Source of the DNA: ANME-2 cluster archaeon
GTDB taxonomy: Archaea > Halobacteriota > Methanosarcinia > Methanosarcinales > Methanocomedenaceae
Direction of reading: 5' to 3'
NCBI GenBank assembly: GCA_023544605.1
Contig: JAMJFQ010000043.1
Location: forward strand, 1-14,873
DNA: 14,873 bases
Shown piece by piece: positions 1-8,400 of this stretch; the stretch's first letter is position 1, and each line of letters starts with the position of its first letter. The notes under the pieces are model-generated. The model was not told the DNA's origin. It did not search any database and saw nothing but the letters and a program-made list of their open reading frames with translations. A program made the position numbers and the translations under genes.

Positions 1-38
1 GCACTCTTGTACTGTATTATCGAAATGACCTGGTCCTT

Positions 39-584
39 TCATTCGCTGGCCATCCGTTCCAGCATGCTGCACATTTGCGCTTTGATATCGGATGTCACCT
101 TCACCATGATACCGCCCTCATCTGGCAGGCCGTATATCACCACCGATGATGGTGGGGCTAGCACGATTGCGGGTAATGCGGCAAGGTCTTCCTCGCCGTC
201 CACCATGATCTGTACCGGTTCATCAGCCTCCAGGGCCTGGGTCAGAGCAGATACCAGCTCAGAGGTCACACAACCTGCAGGGTTGTTCACATGCATTATC
301 CGGAAATCCGAATGTCTGATACCCCTGACAATCTCACAATCTGCCGGGACTCGGTGTGTTTTCTCATCAACGACCGAGATATCAGGCACGGTATTGCACT
401 GGAGCAGATTGAATGTCGAGATGTCGCCCACAGCAATAAGTTTGGCAGGATTGCCCATTTCAGCGAGCATCTGTTTGGTGGTCTGCATCTCATCCCCGCA
501 ATACAGCACACCGAACCGTTTTCGCATTTCCTGACGCATGGAGTCCGGCAGGCAGAATGTTTTTCCCAGGATGGTCTCCAACAT
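39..584 (-). CDS. GTP-dependent dephospho-CoA kinase (DUF359 family)
   Basis: This is the archaeal enzyme for the last step of coenzyme A synthesis, which phosphorylates dephospho-CoA with GTP. It is unrelated to bacterial CoaE. The 181-residue product has the family pattern: VGD at 52-54, VVDEKTHR at 71-78, NPAG at 101-104, VDGEEDLAALPAI at 128-140 and YGLPDEG at 151-157. The acidic VDGEEDLA block and the following Pro-rich YG loop are the strongest family signatures. The length fits the usual 170-190 residues. The ATG lies 7 bases after the spt4 stop, so the gene is probably co-transcribed with rpoE and spt4, an association common in euryarchaea. The ribosome binding site is weak, which suggests translational coupling. 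The family assignment is strong. The biochemical role comes from published work on archaeal homologues, not from this sequence. Confidence 0.88.
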   Translation of the reverse strand: MLETILGKTFCLPDSMRQEMRKRFGVLYCGDEMQTTKQMLAEMGNPAKLIAVGDISTFNLLQCNTVPDISVVDEKTHRVPADCEIVRGIRHSDFRIMHVNNPAGCVTSELVSALTQALEADEPVQIMVDGEEDLAALPAIVLAPPSSVVIYGLPDEGGIMVKVTSDIKAQMCSMLERMASE

Positions 585-591
585 AAATCCA

Positions 592-774
592 CTACCGGAC
601 CTTTAGTGCATATTCTCCGCGCAGGTTCACATTGAGTTTCTTTGCAATATTAGAACGTGATGGGTCAACGATAACAGCATAACCGCTCCAGTCTGAACTC
701 AGGGCACTTGACCCGCAAACGGCACATGTGGTGCCCGATGTTATCCGGTGACATTCAGTACATGCTTGTGACAT
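592..774 (-). CDS. spt4: Transcription elongation factor Spt4 (RpoE'')
   Basis: Spt4 is the small zinc-binding partner of Spt5. The complex clamps RNA polymerase closed and increases processivity. The product has 60 residues with a zinc ribbon near the N-terminus, CxxC-x8-CxxC (CTEC and CAVC). The Spt4-type segment WSGYAVIVDPSRS and a hydrophobic end follow. I chose the ATG at 774, giving MSQACTEC. A GGAGTG ribosome binding site sits 6 bases before it, whereas the in-frame GTG at 783 overlaps that site. The gap to the rpoE stop is 15 bases, and the dephospho-CoA kinase follows 7 bases downstream. Pairing with rpoE is standard in archaea. The length is typical. Confidence 0.93.
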   Translation of the reverse strand: MSQACTECHRITSGTTCAVCGSSALSSDWSGYAVIVDPSRSNIAKKLNVNLRGEYALKVR

Positions 775-789
775 CTTTATCACTCCGAT

Positions 790-1356
790 TCAGGCCTCTG
801 CCTTTTCATTCTTCTTCACGTCTTCCTCGATCCATTCTAACCTGCCCAATGAGGGCTGGCGCATGGTCAGACCTATCTTACTGTCCCTGGGGTCCTGCTC
901 ATTTATGCTCACTGCAACGATCCTGGCGCGGACACGGTCCCCTTCTGAGAGTGACCGGTTGCTCTCCTTTGTCACAAGACGGGCGTTCTTGGAATCGAAG
1001 GAAATGTACTCGTCTGTTATCTGGCTTACATGGATCAGTCCATCCAATGGTCCTATACCAATGAATGCGCCAAATTCAACGATCTCCACAACACTACCTT
1101 CAATGATCTCCTGTAGTTCGGGCTTGAACACCAGCGCATTGAAAATGGATTCATAATATACCGCGCCATCTCCGGCAATGATATGGCCCTCACCCACTTC
1201 CACTACGTTGATGATAGCCACCATTGCGCCTATCTTCTTGTCTATCTGCCCTTCCAGTTTGTTTATCAGTGCAATCTTGACTGCATCATTAACATCATCT
1301 CCCAGTAGTTCAGGAGCGATACGTACTGTGTCAGCCAGTTTCATTTTCTTGTACAT
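790..1356 (-). CDS. rpoE: RNA polymerase subunit Rpo7 (RpoE', Rpb7 homologue)
   Basis: This is the stalk subunit of archaeal RNA polymerase, which pairs with Rpo4/RpoF, helps open promoters and binds emerging RNA. The protein has 188 residues. The N-terminal tip domain begins MYKKMKLADTVRIAPELLG, typical of Rpo7, and spans about residues 1-78. An S1/OB domain follows at about 80-165, marked by GSVVEIVEFGAFIGIGPLDG and IHVSQIT. The charged tail is EEDVKKNEKAEA. A GAGG ribosome binding site lies about 9 bases before the ATG. A 62-base gap separates it from the upstream PIN gene and holds a TATA-like element, so rpoE-spt4-kinase may also be transcribed from its own promoter. The assignment is secure. 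Confidence 0.95.
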   Translation of the reverse strand: MYKKMKLADTVRIAPELLGDDVNDAVKIALINKLEGQIDKKIGAMVAIINVVEVGEGHIIAGDGAVYYESIFNALVFKPELQEIIEGSVVEIVEFGAFIGIGPLDGLIHVSQITDEYISFDSKNARLVTKESNRSLSEGDRVRARIVAVSINEQDPRDSKIGLTMRQPSLGRLEWIEEDVKKNEKAEA

Positions 1357-1395
1357 TCAATAATCCTCTATCTCTATAGTTAATGGAATTTGATA

Positions 1396-1405
1396 ATTAA
1401 ATAAA
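1396..1405 (-). promoter_or_regulatory. Candidate TATA box upstream of rpoE
   Basis: In the 62-base gap between the PIN-domain gene and rpoE, the minus strand reads TTTATTTAAT, close to an archaeal TATA box. A start about 25 bases downstream would leave a leader of roughly 15-20 bases containing the GAGG ribosome binding site. It could serve as an internal promoter for rpoE-spt4-kinase. The evidence is composition and position only. Confidence 0.35.
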
Positions 1406-1418
1406 CATGCCATACATC

Positions 1419-1793
1419 TTACATTATTTCAAGATGATCCTTTGTGCGCAGGTACACTACTGTGATGTCCTTACTACATAATCTTTTCTTAAGCTCTATG
1501 TCATTGGTCAAAACGGCGGCCCCTTCTGCAATAGCCAGTTCCTCGATGGCATCATCAGCAGGTCCTTCGACCAGCACTTGTGTACACCGCTCAGTCAGGG
1601 TCAGTCCTGCATTTGCCGCCAATTTGTCCTTGCCCCTGGCCAGTTTTTTAAGGGCGTTCAATTCCCTGACCACGGCTGAAGGCGCTATAAACTCGTCAAA
1701 ACCATTTCGGTTAAGTTCCTTAAAGATATCCACCCCGAACTGGACAGGAATCATAAAGGCATTTGTGTCGATAATTACTTTCTTCTTAGCCAT
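1419..1793 (-). CDS. PIN-domain nuclease, Utp24/Fcf1-like (COG1412 type)
   Basis: This is a small 124-residue PIN-fold protein, probably a metal-dependent endoribonuclease. Acidic residues expected in a PIN active site are present: D9 in IIDTN, E44 in VVRELN, D80/D81 in PADDA and D98 in LTNDIELKKRL. The N-terminal IIDTNAFM and the C-terminal VYLRTKDHLEI match the archaeal group related to eukaryotic Utp24/Fcf1, which acts in small-subunit rRNA maturation. It is less like a VapC toxin: no antitoxin gene adjoins it, and it sits 6 bases after aIF2-gamma in a housekeeping cluster. The ribosome binding site is weak, so translation is probably coupled to aIF2-gamma. A role in pre-rRNA processing is inferred from family and context. 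Confidence 0.8.
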   Translation of the reverse strand: MAKKKVIIDTNAFMIPVQFGVDIFKELNRNGFDEFIAPSAVVRELNALKKLARGKDKLAANAGLTLTERCTQVLVEGPADDAIEELAIAEGAAVLTNDIELKKRLCSKDITVVYLRTKDHLEIM

Positions 1794-1799
1794 TTTTAG

Positions 1800-3023
1800 T
1801 CATTTTATGATGCCTGACCCTATTAATCTCCACCTGGCTCCGACCCTTCTACTAATAGCCACAGGGTCTCCCTCATCGGCACAGACCGGTCTTTTCAGTT
1901 TCACTTCAACTTCCTGCTTACGCGCACTCGTTACTACACCTACTGTAGTAGCGGTCCCTATGTTGAGCATGAGCGGTTCATTTGAATGGATGGGGTCGAT
2001 TACCAGTTCGTCTGCCGAACCTACCACTCTCTCCAGCAACCTGACATCCATGACAAATCTGTCCCTTGTAGGGGGAAGTTTCCCTGGCTCGCCTGCAACC
2101 TGACCTACAAGGTTATCGCTCTTGGTGATGGAGGGGTCAAGTTTGGTACCAACCCCTATCAAACCACCAGGTGTGGCTTTTTCCAGGGTGGCATTTCCTG
2201 CCATAATGTTAGTAATTTCGGTTTCTATAGGTTCCCAACTTATCGCGCCGCCAGATTCGATCTTGCGACCGGGTCTGATCTCTATCTTATCACCCGGACT
2301 AAGAGACCCCTGGCTTACGGTCCCGCCTATCACACCGCCCTTTATCTTACCCGGTTTGGTACCGGGTTTATTGATATCGAATGAACGGGCTATGAGCATC
2401 CGGACTGATTCATCCATGTTCTGTTCTGGTGTGGGGATATGTTCTTCTATGGCCTGGATCAAGACATCAATATTGACATTCTGTTGGGCAGACAGGGGAA
2501 TAATGGGAGCACCCTGGGCTACTGTCCCCTTGATAAACTCCATTATTTGATTATAGTTCTCAATGACTTTTTCCCTGCTCACCAGATCTATCTTGTTCTG
2601 GACAATGACGATGTTCTTGATGCCTATGATGTCCAGTGCCATCAGATGTTCTTTGGTCTGGGGTTGGGGGCAGGTCTCATTGGCAGCAATAACAAGTACA
2701 GCTCCGTTCATGATGGCTGCACCCGAGAGCATAGTGGCCATGAGGGTCTCGTGGCCGGGTGAATCTACAAAGGATATAGTCCTGACCACATCTGTGACAG
2801 TGTTGCAGTGTTCACAGGTCTCGGCCACAGTATAGGCATTTGGTTCTTCGCAATTGGGACATTTTCTAAAAGTAGAATCAGCATAACCAAGCCTGATGGA
2901 GATGCCACGTTTGATCTCCTCGCTGTGCTTGTCGGTCCATATGCCTGATATGGCGCTGACCAGTGTGGTCTTTCCGTGGTCTACATGGCCCACGATGCCG
3001 ATATTAACAGTAGGTTTACTCAA
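1800..3023 (-). CDS. eif2g: Translation initiation factor aIF2, gamma subunit
   Basis: This is the GTPase subunit of aIF2, which delivers initiator Met-tRNA to the small ribosomal subunit. The 407 residues cover the full length. GTPase motifs: G1 GHVDHGKT (12-19), switch I KRGISIRLGYAD (38-49, with Ser42 where many translational GTPases have Thr), G3 DSPGHE (87-92), G4 NKID (143-146) and G5 SAQ (178-180). A zinc knuckle CPNC/CEHC (C55, C58, C70, C73) lies between switch I and G3. Domains II and III follow, with FDINKPGT and RRVGARWRLIGSG near the end. The start codon is TTG at 3023: an in-frame TAG directly precedes it, and GGAGG lies 10 bases upstream. The gene heads the gamma-PIN-rpoE-spt4-kinase cluster. 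Confidence 0.97.
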   Translation of the reverse strand: MSKPTVNIGIVGHVDHGKTTLVSAISGIWTDKHSEEIKRGISIRLGYADSTFRKCPNCEEPNAYTVAETCEHCNTVTDVVRTISFVDSPGHETLMATMLSGAAIMNGAVLVIAANETCPQPQTKEHLMALDIIGIKNIVIVQNKIDLVSREKVIENYNQIMEFIKGTVAQGAPIIPLSAQQNVNIDVLIQAIEEHIPTPEQNMDESVRMLIARSFDINKPGTKPGKIKGGVIGGTVSQGSLSPGDKIEIRPGRKIESGGAISWEPIETEITNIMAGNATLEKATPGGLIGVGTKLDPSITKSDNLVGQVAGEPGKLPPTRDRFVMDVRLLERVVGSADELVIDPIHSNEPLMLNIGTATTVGVVTSARKQEVEVKLKRPVCADEGDPVAISRRVGARWRLIGSGIIK

Positions 3024-3033
3024 CTATGTGTTT

Positions 3034-3038
3034 CCTCC
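3034..3038 (-). promoter_or_regulatory. Ribosome binding site deciding the TTG start of aIF2-gamma
   Basis: The minus strand reads GGAGG here, 10 bases before the TTG at 3023. The codon just before the TTG is an in-frame TAG (3026-3024), so no upstream start is possible. The next residues, SKPTVNIGIVGHVDHGK, are already the conserved N-terminus. Confidence 0.8.
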
Positions 3039-3079
3039 AGTGATAAAATGGAAAATAATGATGTCCTATTGTTGTATTC

Positions 3080-3090
3080 TTTATATTTAA
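3080..3090 (-). promoter_or_regulatory. Candidate TATA box for the aIF2-gamma operon
   Basis: Between fxsA and aIF2-gamma (81 bases) the minus strand carries TTAAATATAAA, a good archaeal TATA-like element. A start about 25 bases downstream, near 3055-3060, would give a leader of about 35 bases holding the GGAGG site. This would be the main promoter of the aIF2-gamma cluster, separating it from fxsA. Confidence 0.5.
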
Positions 3091-3104
3091 TATCATTGAT
3101 GAGG

Positions 3105-3509
3105 TTACACATACTGGCTACCGGGGGAGTAGACCACCTGGCCTGATAGTATCTTTTTACTGACCCACTTTTTGAGGTATCTCTTGAAGATGAACCTTGT
3201 GCCGGGTATAAGCAGCATGAACCCGGTTAGATCTGTGAGTATGCCGGGTGTGAGGAGCAATATGGCGCCGATTAATACCAGCACCCCATCGAACAGGGCA
3301 TCTCCAGGCATGTGACCATAGGACATCTCACTCTGGATGCGGCGCAGTACACCCAGACCCTGGTGCTTTGCCAGTGCGGCTCCGGCTATTCCGGTGATGA
3401 CAACAATTCCAAGGGTGGGCAGGACTCCAAGGCGGCTGCCCATCTCGATGAGAATGTAGAGTTCTATAAAAGGAACTGTTACAAAGAGTATCAACAATTG
3501 CCAAAACAT
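3105..3509 (-). CDS. fxsA: FxsA-family membrane protein
   Basis: This is a 134-residue integral membrane protein of the FxsA family. The family is named for an E. coli protein that, when overproduced, relieves phage T7 exclusion by F. Its normal role is not well defined. Hydrophobic segments are at about 2-23, 28-47 and a long one at 72-103. Family hallmarks are the QGLGVLRRIQSEM loop (50-62), MPGDALFDG (67-75) and LLLTPGILTDLTGF (84-97). A basic cytoplasmic tail follows, FKRYLKKWVSKK. It lies upstream of aIF2-gamma on the same strand, but the 81-base gap with a TATA-like box suggests separate transcription. It is divergent from the tautomerase gene. The family call is strong and the function is open. 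Confidence 0.88.
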   Translation of the reverse strand: MFWQLLILFVTVPFIELYILIEMGSRLGVLPTLGIVVITGIAGAALAKHQGLGVLRRIQSEMSYGHMPGDALFDGVLVLIGAILLLTPGILTDLTGFMLLIPGTRFIFKRYLKKWVSKKILSGQVVYSPGSQYV

Positions 3510-3566
3510 AGTATGAGCATTGAATCTAATCAGAGTTAACTGTAATCACACAATGGAGTAAAACCA

Positions 3567-3764
3567 ATGCCAATAATCACAATAGACGGACCCCATATGA
3601 CAAAAGAACAGAAGAAAGACATAGTAGAATCCTTCACCCGTGAAGCCGTAAGGGTCACAGGCATCCCAACCCAGGCCTTCGTCGTACTCATCAACGAGAA
3701 CGACCCCGACAACGTAGGCGTAGCTGGAGAACTGCTGTCCGAGAAGATGGCAAGAGCACGGTGA
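3567..3764 (+). CDS. DmpI-like tautomerase (4-oxalocrotonate tautomerase superfamily)
   Basis: This 65-residue protein belongs to the tautomerase superfamily, whose catalytic base is the N-terminal proline exposed when Met is removed. Here the start is MPIITIDGP, giving Pro2. The DNVGVAGELLSEK segment (48-60) matches the conserved C-terminal region. Simple ungapped alignment with the Pseudomonas 4-oxalocrotonate tautomerase core places H10/M11 and V39 where that enzyme has its catalytic arginines 11 and 39. This protein therefore fits the DmpI subgroup better than the true catabolic enzyme. The ATG has a GGAG site 7 bases upstream. There are no aromatic-degradation genes nearby, so the substrate cannot be named. 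A small ferredoxin gene follows after 72 bases. Confidence 0.85.
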   Translation: MPIITIDGPHMTKEQKKDIVESFTREAVRVTGIPTQAFVVLINENDPDNVGVAGELLSEKMARAR

Positions 3765-3836
3765 TGAACACAATTCGAAACCTTCTTATTACAGCAGGCA
3801 ATAGAACGCAGTAAGAACAGTATCGAGGTTATCCAA

Positions 3837-4082
3837 ATGGCAAAGCAAGATAAGAAATTGGTGCTGATGGATGAAAGTTGCATAGGCTGCGGCATCTGTA
3901 CTACCGTATGCCCCACCAATCTAAAGAAACAAAAGGACATAAACTTTGATGTGGACACAGAGCCCAGGGCCATTGCCGTATCAAACGGGAACGCTTTTAT
4001 CGATTATGACATATGTGTGGCTTGCGGCATCTGTACAAAGAACTGTCCGGTCAGTGCATTGATTATTGAAGTTCTTACATAA
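3837..4082 (+). CDS. Small 2[4Fe-4S] ferredoxin
   Basis: This 81-residue protein has two complete ferredoxin motifs CxxCxxCxxxCP: C15, C18, C21 and C25, then C60, C63, C66 and C70. It should carry two [4Fe-4S] clusters and act as a soluble low-potential electron carrier. The linker between motifs (34 residues, including DVDTEPRAIAVSNGNAFIDYD) is somewhat longer than in the minimal clostridial type. No signal peptide or membrane segment is visible. A GAGGT ribosome binding site lies about 8 bases before the ATG. The gene follows the tautomerase by 72 bases with no obvious promoter between, so the two may be co-transcribed. The redox partner cannot be inferred from the neighbours. Confidence 0.9.
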   Translation: MAKQDKKLVLMDESCIGCGICTTVCPTNLKKQKDINFDVDTEPRAIAVSNGNAFIDYDICVACGICTKNCPVSALIIEVLT

Positions 4083-4101
4083 TAGCATCTACTTAATATT
4101 A

Positions 4102-4121
4102 ACAGGGTATCCATGCCCTGT
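4102..4121 (+). terminator. Small hairpin after the ferredoxin gene, possible terminator
   Basis: ACAGGG (4102-4107) and CCCTGT (4116-4121) form a perfect 6-bp stem with an 8-base loop. It lies 19 bases after the ferredoxin stop and is followed by a T-rich tract (about 4122-4140). It may terminate the tautomerase-ferredoxin transcript or be incidental. Archaeal termination depends mainly on T-runs rather than hairpins. Confidence 0.3.
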
Positions 4122-4130
4122 ATCTATTTG

Positions 4131-4143
4131 TATATTTTATATT
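4131..4143 (+). promoter_or_regulatory. Candidate TATA box for the sbcD-sbcC-helicase operon
   Basis: TATATTTTATATT lies about 90 bases before sbcD in the 149-base gap after the ferredoxin gene, giving a leader of about 65 bases. A second T-rich candidate, ATTTTTTTAAT at 4185-4195, would give a leader of only about 15 bases. I cannot decide between them. One of the two probably drives the repair operon. Confidence 0.35.
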
Positions 4144-4231
4144 GAACCATAGTTTTAGCCAGATTTCAGCGAACTCCAATCACCATTTTTTTAATCAATG
4201 CTGACATAGTGTTCTCCCAGTGGTAGGTCAC

Positions 4232-5425
4232 ATGCGTATACTCCATACTTCAGACTGGCATATAGGCCAGAAGATATACGAGCAGAACAGGCTGGACGAG
4301 CATAAACAGTTCCTGAACTGGCTGCTGGACATCATTATTGAGAGGGAAGTAGATATCCTGCTGGTCTGCGGGGACGTGTTCGACTCACCGGTACCACCAG
4401 CCGGAGCTGCTGACCTGTATTACCGGTTCCTGTTCGACCTGTACGAAAAGACCCGCGCTCATGCAGTGATAATAGCTGGCAACCACGACTCTGCGGTGAG
4501 GCTAGCCGCACCACGTGAGTTCCTGCGCATGGGCCGAATACACGTAGTGGGCGGTATCAATGAGTCGGTCCGGGAATGTGTGGTGCACCTGGACGTGGAC
4601 GGCACATCCGTTGCCTTTGCCGCCGTACCCTACCTGAACGGGGGCGACATCCTGCCTCATGTACCACTGGAAGGTGAAGTGGAACAGTCCATGCGCTACC
4701 GTGAAGCTGTGAAAAGATTATATGAAGAATGCCTGTCCGCCATGGACGCAGATATCAGGGTGCTGATGGGACACTACTTCATCAAGGGAGGTACTATTGG
4801 TGACTCTGAACGACTGGTGCAAATAGGCGGTATCCACCCTGTCAGGACTACAGACCTGCCCGATGCGGATTACATCGCACTGGGCCACCTGCATCGTCCC
4901 CAGCACATCCAGGGGAACGGCTGTCCGGTAGTGTATTCGGGCTCACCCTTACCGCTGAGTTTTAAGGAAGCCGAATATGACAAGAAGATATTTTTAATAG
5001 ATTTTGAAGATGAATGTAAAATTGAGGACGTCACTGTGCCTGTGTTCAGGGAACTGGTGCGCCTTGAGGGAAGCCTGGACGACCTGATGGCAAGGGCAAA
5101 TTTCGAAGACTGGAAGGATAAATATATCGAGGTGAAGGTGCACCTCGACGGCCACGCTGTCGGGACAGGGGATATCCTTCGCCAGGCATTTAACCAAAGG
5201 AGTGGAAAGGTGTTGGTTGTGGGAACCGTGCTGCCTGAAATTAAAGGGGAACCTATATCATCAAAGGACATTAAAACAAAAACTGCTGACGAAATTTTCC
5301 GCGACTTTTATAATTACACAGTAGGCGAGAACACGTCACCTGAAGAACTGGACGAACTGCTAACCACCTTCAACGAACTAATGGAGTTCACTCTCAAAGA
5401 GGGGACCAAGGAGGATGAGACGTGA
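4232..5425 (+). CDS. sbcD: DNA repair exonuclease subunit SbcD (Mre11-like, bacterial type)
   Basis: This is the nuclease subunit of an SbcCD complex, which degrades double-stranded ends and opens hairpins with Mn-dependent 3'-5' exonuclease and endonuclease activity. Metallophosphoesterase motifs are complete: D8 and H10 in HTSDWH, D48 in CGDVFD, N84-H85-D86 in GNHD, H181 in GHYF, and H219/H221 in ALGHLH. A C-terminal capping and SbcC-binding region spans about 260-390. I start at the ATG at 4232 (MRILHTSDWHIG, 397 residues), the standard SbcD N-terminus with AGGT upstream, rather than the GTG at 4220, which has no ribosome binding site. The sequence RILHTSDWHIGQ...CGDVFDSPVPP...YRFL resembles bacterial SbcD more than canonical archaeal Mre11. 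Its stop overlaps the sbcC start by 4 bases, so the subunits are translationally coupled. Confidence 0.93.
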   Translation: MRILHTSDWHIGQKIYEQNRLDEHKQFLNWLLDIIIEREVDILLVCGDVFDSPVPPAGAADLYYRFLFDLYEKTRAHAVIIAGNHDSAVRLAAPREFLRMGRIHVVGGINESVRECVVHLDVDGTSVAFAAVPYLNGGDILPHVPLEGEVEQSMRYREAVKRLYEECLSAMDADIRVLMGHYFIKGGTIGDSERLVQIGGIHPVRTTDLPDADYIALGHLHRPQHIQGNGCPVVYSGSPLPLSFKEAEYDKKIFLIDFEDECKIEDVTVPVFRELVRLEGSLDDLMARANFEDWKDKYIEVKVHLDGHAVGTGDILRQAFNQRSGKVLVVGTVLPEIKGEPISSKDIKTKTADEIFRDFYNYTVGENTSPEELDELLTTFNELMEFTLKEGTKEDET

Positions 5426-8400
5426 AACTCCTCTCACTGCGTCTCAAGAACATCAACAGTTTCAGGACCGATATACACCTGGACTTCACGCAAGAACCAC
5501 TATCCTCTACATCCCTGTTCGCCATCACCGGTCCCACCGGCTCAGGCAAGACCACGCTGCTTGACGCCATATCAGTGGCTCTGTACAACAGGACACCGCG
5601 TCTGAATGGGAGCGGTATGAGCAACCCTGTTAATCTACTAAGCCAGGGAGCAGATGAAGGAGCGGCAGAGGTTGTGTTCAAGGTTGATGGTATGGAATAC
5701 CTGGCTAAGTGGCGTGCTAAGCGCAATAAAAAAGGCGATATCAAAACCGAAGTAGAACTACTCAATGCAGTTACCGGGGAGCTTATCACCAATCGCAGGA
5801 GGGGAAAAGGCAGTCATGACCTATCTGATATGTCTGTTGAGGAGGCCGTCACCGATATACTGGGCATGGATTTTAGTGCTTTCAAGCGTTCCATCCTGCT
5901 GGCCCAGGGCGATTTTGCAGCATTCCTCAAAGCCAGTGCCGATGAGAGGAGGCAGATCCTTGAAGCCACTACCGGTATGGGGCTGTTCGATTTGTTGAAG
6001 AAGAACCTGAAACTACAACTCGATAATGCCAGGAATGAATATGAACTGGACGGGGCCGGTATGGAGAAGATCCCTGAGGTGAGTCCCGAAGACATCCAGG
6101 TTGCCAAGGGAGAACTGTCCGGACTTGAGAGAGAACTGCAACAGCTCAACGAATCAAGAACTACTGTTCAAAAGGAAAAGGCCAAAGAGCAGCGGCGGGA
6201 CGATTCCCATAATAAACTAAAAGGGAACAGGCAGCGCCAGCAAGACCTCCTGTCCATGAAGCATGAGATGGATATCCTCCAGCAGGAGATGCAGCGGGCA
6301 CAGCGGGCTGCAGATATCCGTTCAGAGATGGGGGCATACCAGACAGAAAAAAAGCGACTTGAAGACCTGGATATCGCACTTGAAAAAGGAAGAATTGAAC
6401 AGAATAAAGCACAGCAAGAGTGTAGTGAAGCGAAATCAAAATATGATACTGCATCCCTTGAATTTGAAACGTCCAGGGAGGAGGCCGGGCAGAAGAGAGT
6501 AGCCTATAACGAGGCCGCAATACTTGAAACAAGGGCCCGTGAGCAACTTGATGAGGCAAATAAACGTCAACAAGAAGCCGATAGCCTGAATGCAAAACTG
6601 GACGGACAAAAAGGTCTTATCAAACAAAAGAATGATGAGATTTCTGCACTTGAATCACAGCGTGCCCATGACCGGGAATACCTCAGGCACAATCCACTGC
6701 CCGCCGATACTGATGACCTGTTGACACGTGCTTCGCAGATTGCGGCCAAACTGGATGAAATGGCAAAGGCGTTCGGGCAGAAACAGGAATCGCTGGACAG
6801 GGAAAATAGTGAACACAAGGCAAAGACCGCAGAACTTGAAGGGGTCGTGAAAGAAGGAACAACACTTGATGCCAAAAAAGTCGATATCCTTGCATGGCTG
6901 GATGCTAAAGAGAAAGCACTGGAATCCCTGACCATTGAAGGGGATGAGCATTACTGGCGTACTATCAATACAGCATGGGATGAGGTAAGGGATGCAGGTG
7001 GCCGGTTCCTTGAGTCGTATGGCAGGCTTAGCGCTACATTTGACGAAGCTTTGTCAACTCCTGCTGTCAATGAATTCAACGAAATCCTGCACTCATTCAA
7101 ACACCGGATCGAGCTACAAAACCAGCAAATCCTGACCGCAAATGAAAAGGTCAAACGCTGCCAGGCCGAGGAAAAAGCAGTTGCTGCCGCCAACCAGGCC
7201 ATTATTTTGCGAAGAGAACACCTTACAACCGGTGAACCGTGCCCGGTATGTGGTTCAATTGAGCACCCGGATGCGGGTAAATTCGAACCGGAGAGGGTTG
7301 GTTCAATTAACGAGGCACGAGGAAATGTAGGAATCGCTGAGGCAGAATTGGAAGCGGCAAGGAAAGAGAAAGATTCAGCAGTTAATGAACTCACAGGTCT
7401 TGCCAGGGACAGGGTGAAGGAATGTGATGAGCGTTTATCTGGCATTGAAACCCTGGTAAAAGAAAAGGATTCTGCCCAAAATGCTATGAAACTCATCGAA
7501 CAGCAAATCCAGACAAACGGGAATAATATTGAGACACTGAACAGGCAGATTGAAAGCACTGTGCAGAAAATACAGGGGATATCTACTGAAATTCAAACGA
7601 TGGAAGAGGACATTGCCAAAAGCAATGAGCAGTTCCTGTTAATCATACCTCCGGCGTTTTCCGGTGAACCGCCCGCATCAGCACTTGAGAAATTTAGACA
7701 TCATATCTCAATTGCCAGGGAATGCCGCAACCGACTGGAACAAAACGGTATCAAGGTGGGAGAACTTAACGCTTCAGTAGTTGAAAACACCAGGCGTCTT
7801 GAAGAAGATACGGTACGCTATAATAATCTGCTGAAAACTGCCGCAGGATACAGGGATGAGGGTGGGAAGTTGTTGAAACAGGTCAAGGAAATGACAGGCG
7901 GCATGGGAGTGGATGCTGCACGCTCGGTACTGGAGGCCAGCCTTAAAGAAATGGAGGAGCAGCGTAATGCTATTCATGAGGATTACAGGTTGGCAGAAAC
8001 CCAATTAACAGATATCACGGCCCGGCTAAAAGAACAGGAAGCTGACCTGGACAGGACACTCAAGACCATTGAAACGGCAAAGTCAGCATACATGCAGGCA
8101 CTTGAGGACGCGGGTTTTGAATCAACCGAAATGCACAGGGCATGCTTCAGGGAAGCGGCATGGCTGGACAAGAATAAACAGGTGCTCCAGCAGTATGGAA
8201 ATGATGTTAATACTGTGGAAGAGAATATAAAAGCACATGAAGCGGTCTTTGTCGAAAAGCCATTCAATACTGATGACCTGCCGCATATCCTGGAGAGGGA
8301 GCAGGAACTCATTACTTTGATCGAAGAGAAGAACTCAAAAAAAGGGGAACTAAACAAAACAATTGCATACTTGACCGAGAACCTTGAAAAGAGGCAGGAG

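Noticed and set aside
1..38. Start of a further minus-strand gene such as rps24e downstream of the kinase
   Set aside because: No convincing start codon with ribosome binding site and no recognisable coding sequence in 38 bases.
775..783. GTG start for spt4 at 783
   Set aside because: It lies inside the GGAGTG ribosome binding site. The ATG at 774 has correct spacing and gives the usual length.
1419..1793. PIN-domain gene as a VapC toxin
   Set aside because: No antitoxin gene adjoins it. The sequence and its place after aIF2-gamma fit the Utp24-like housekeeping group.
3765..3836. Possible nested pairing TTCTTA/TAAGAA and AACCT/AGGTT before the ferredoxin gene
   Set aside because: Stems are short with a long loop, and the second would hide the ribosome binding site. 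This is not better than chance without covariation data.
4220..4231. Upstream GTG start for sbcD giving four extra residues
   Set aside because: There is no ribosome binding site before it. The ATG at 4232 gives the standard MRILHTSDWH start with AGGT upstream.
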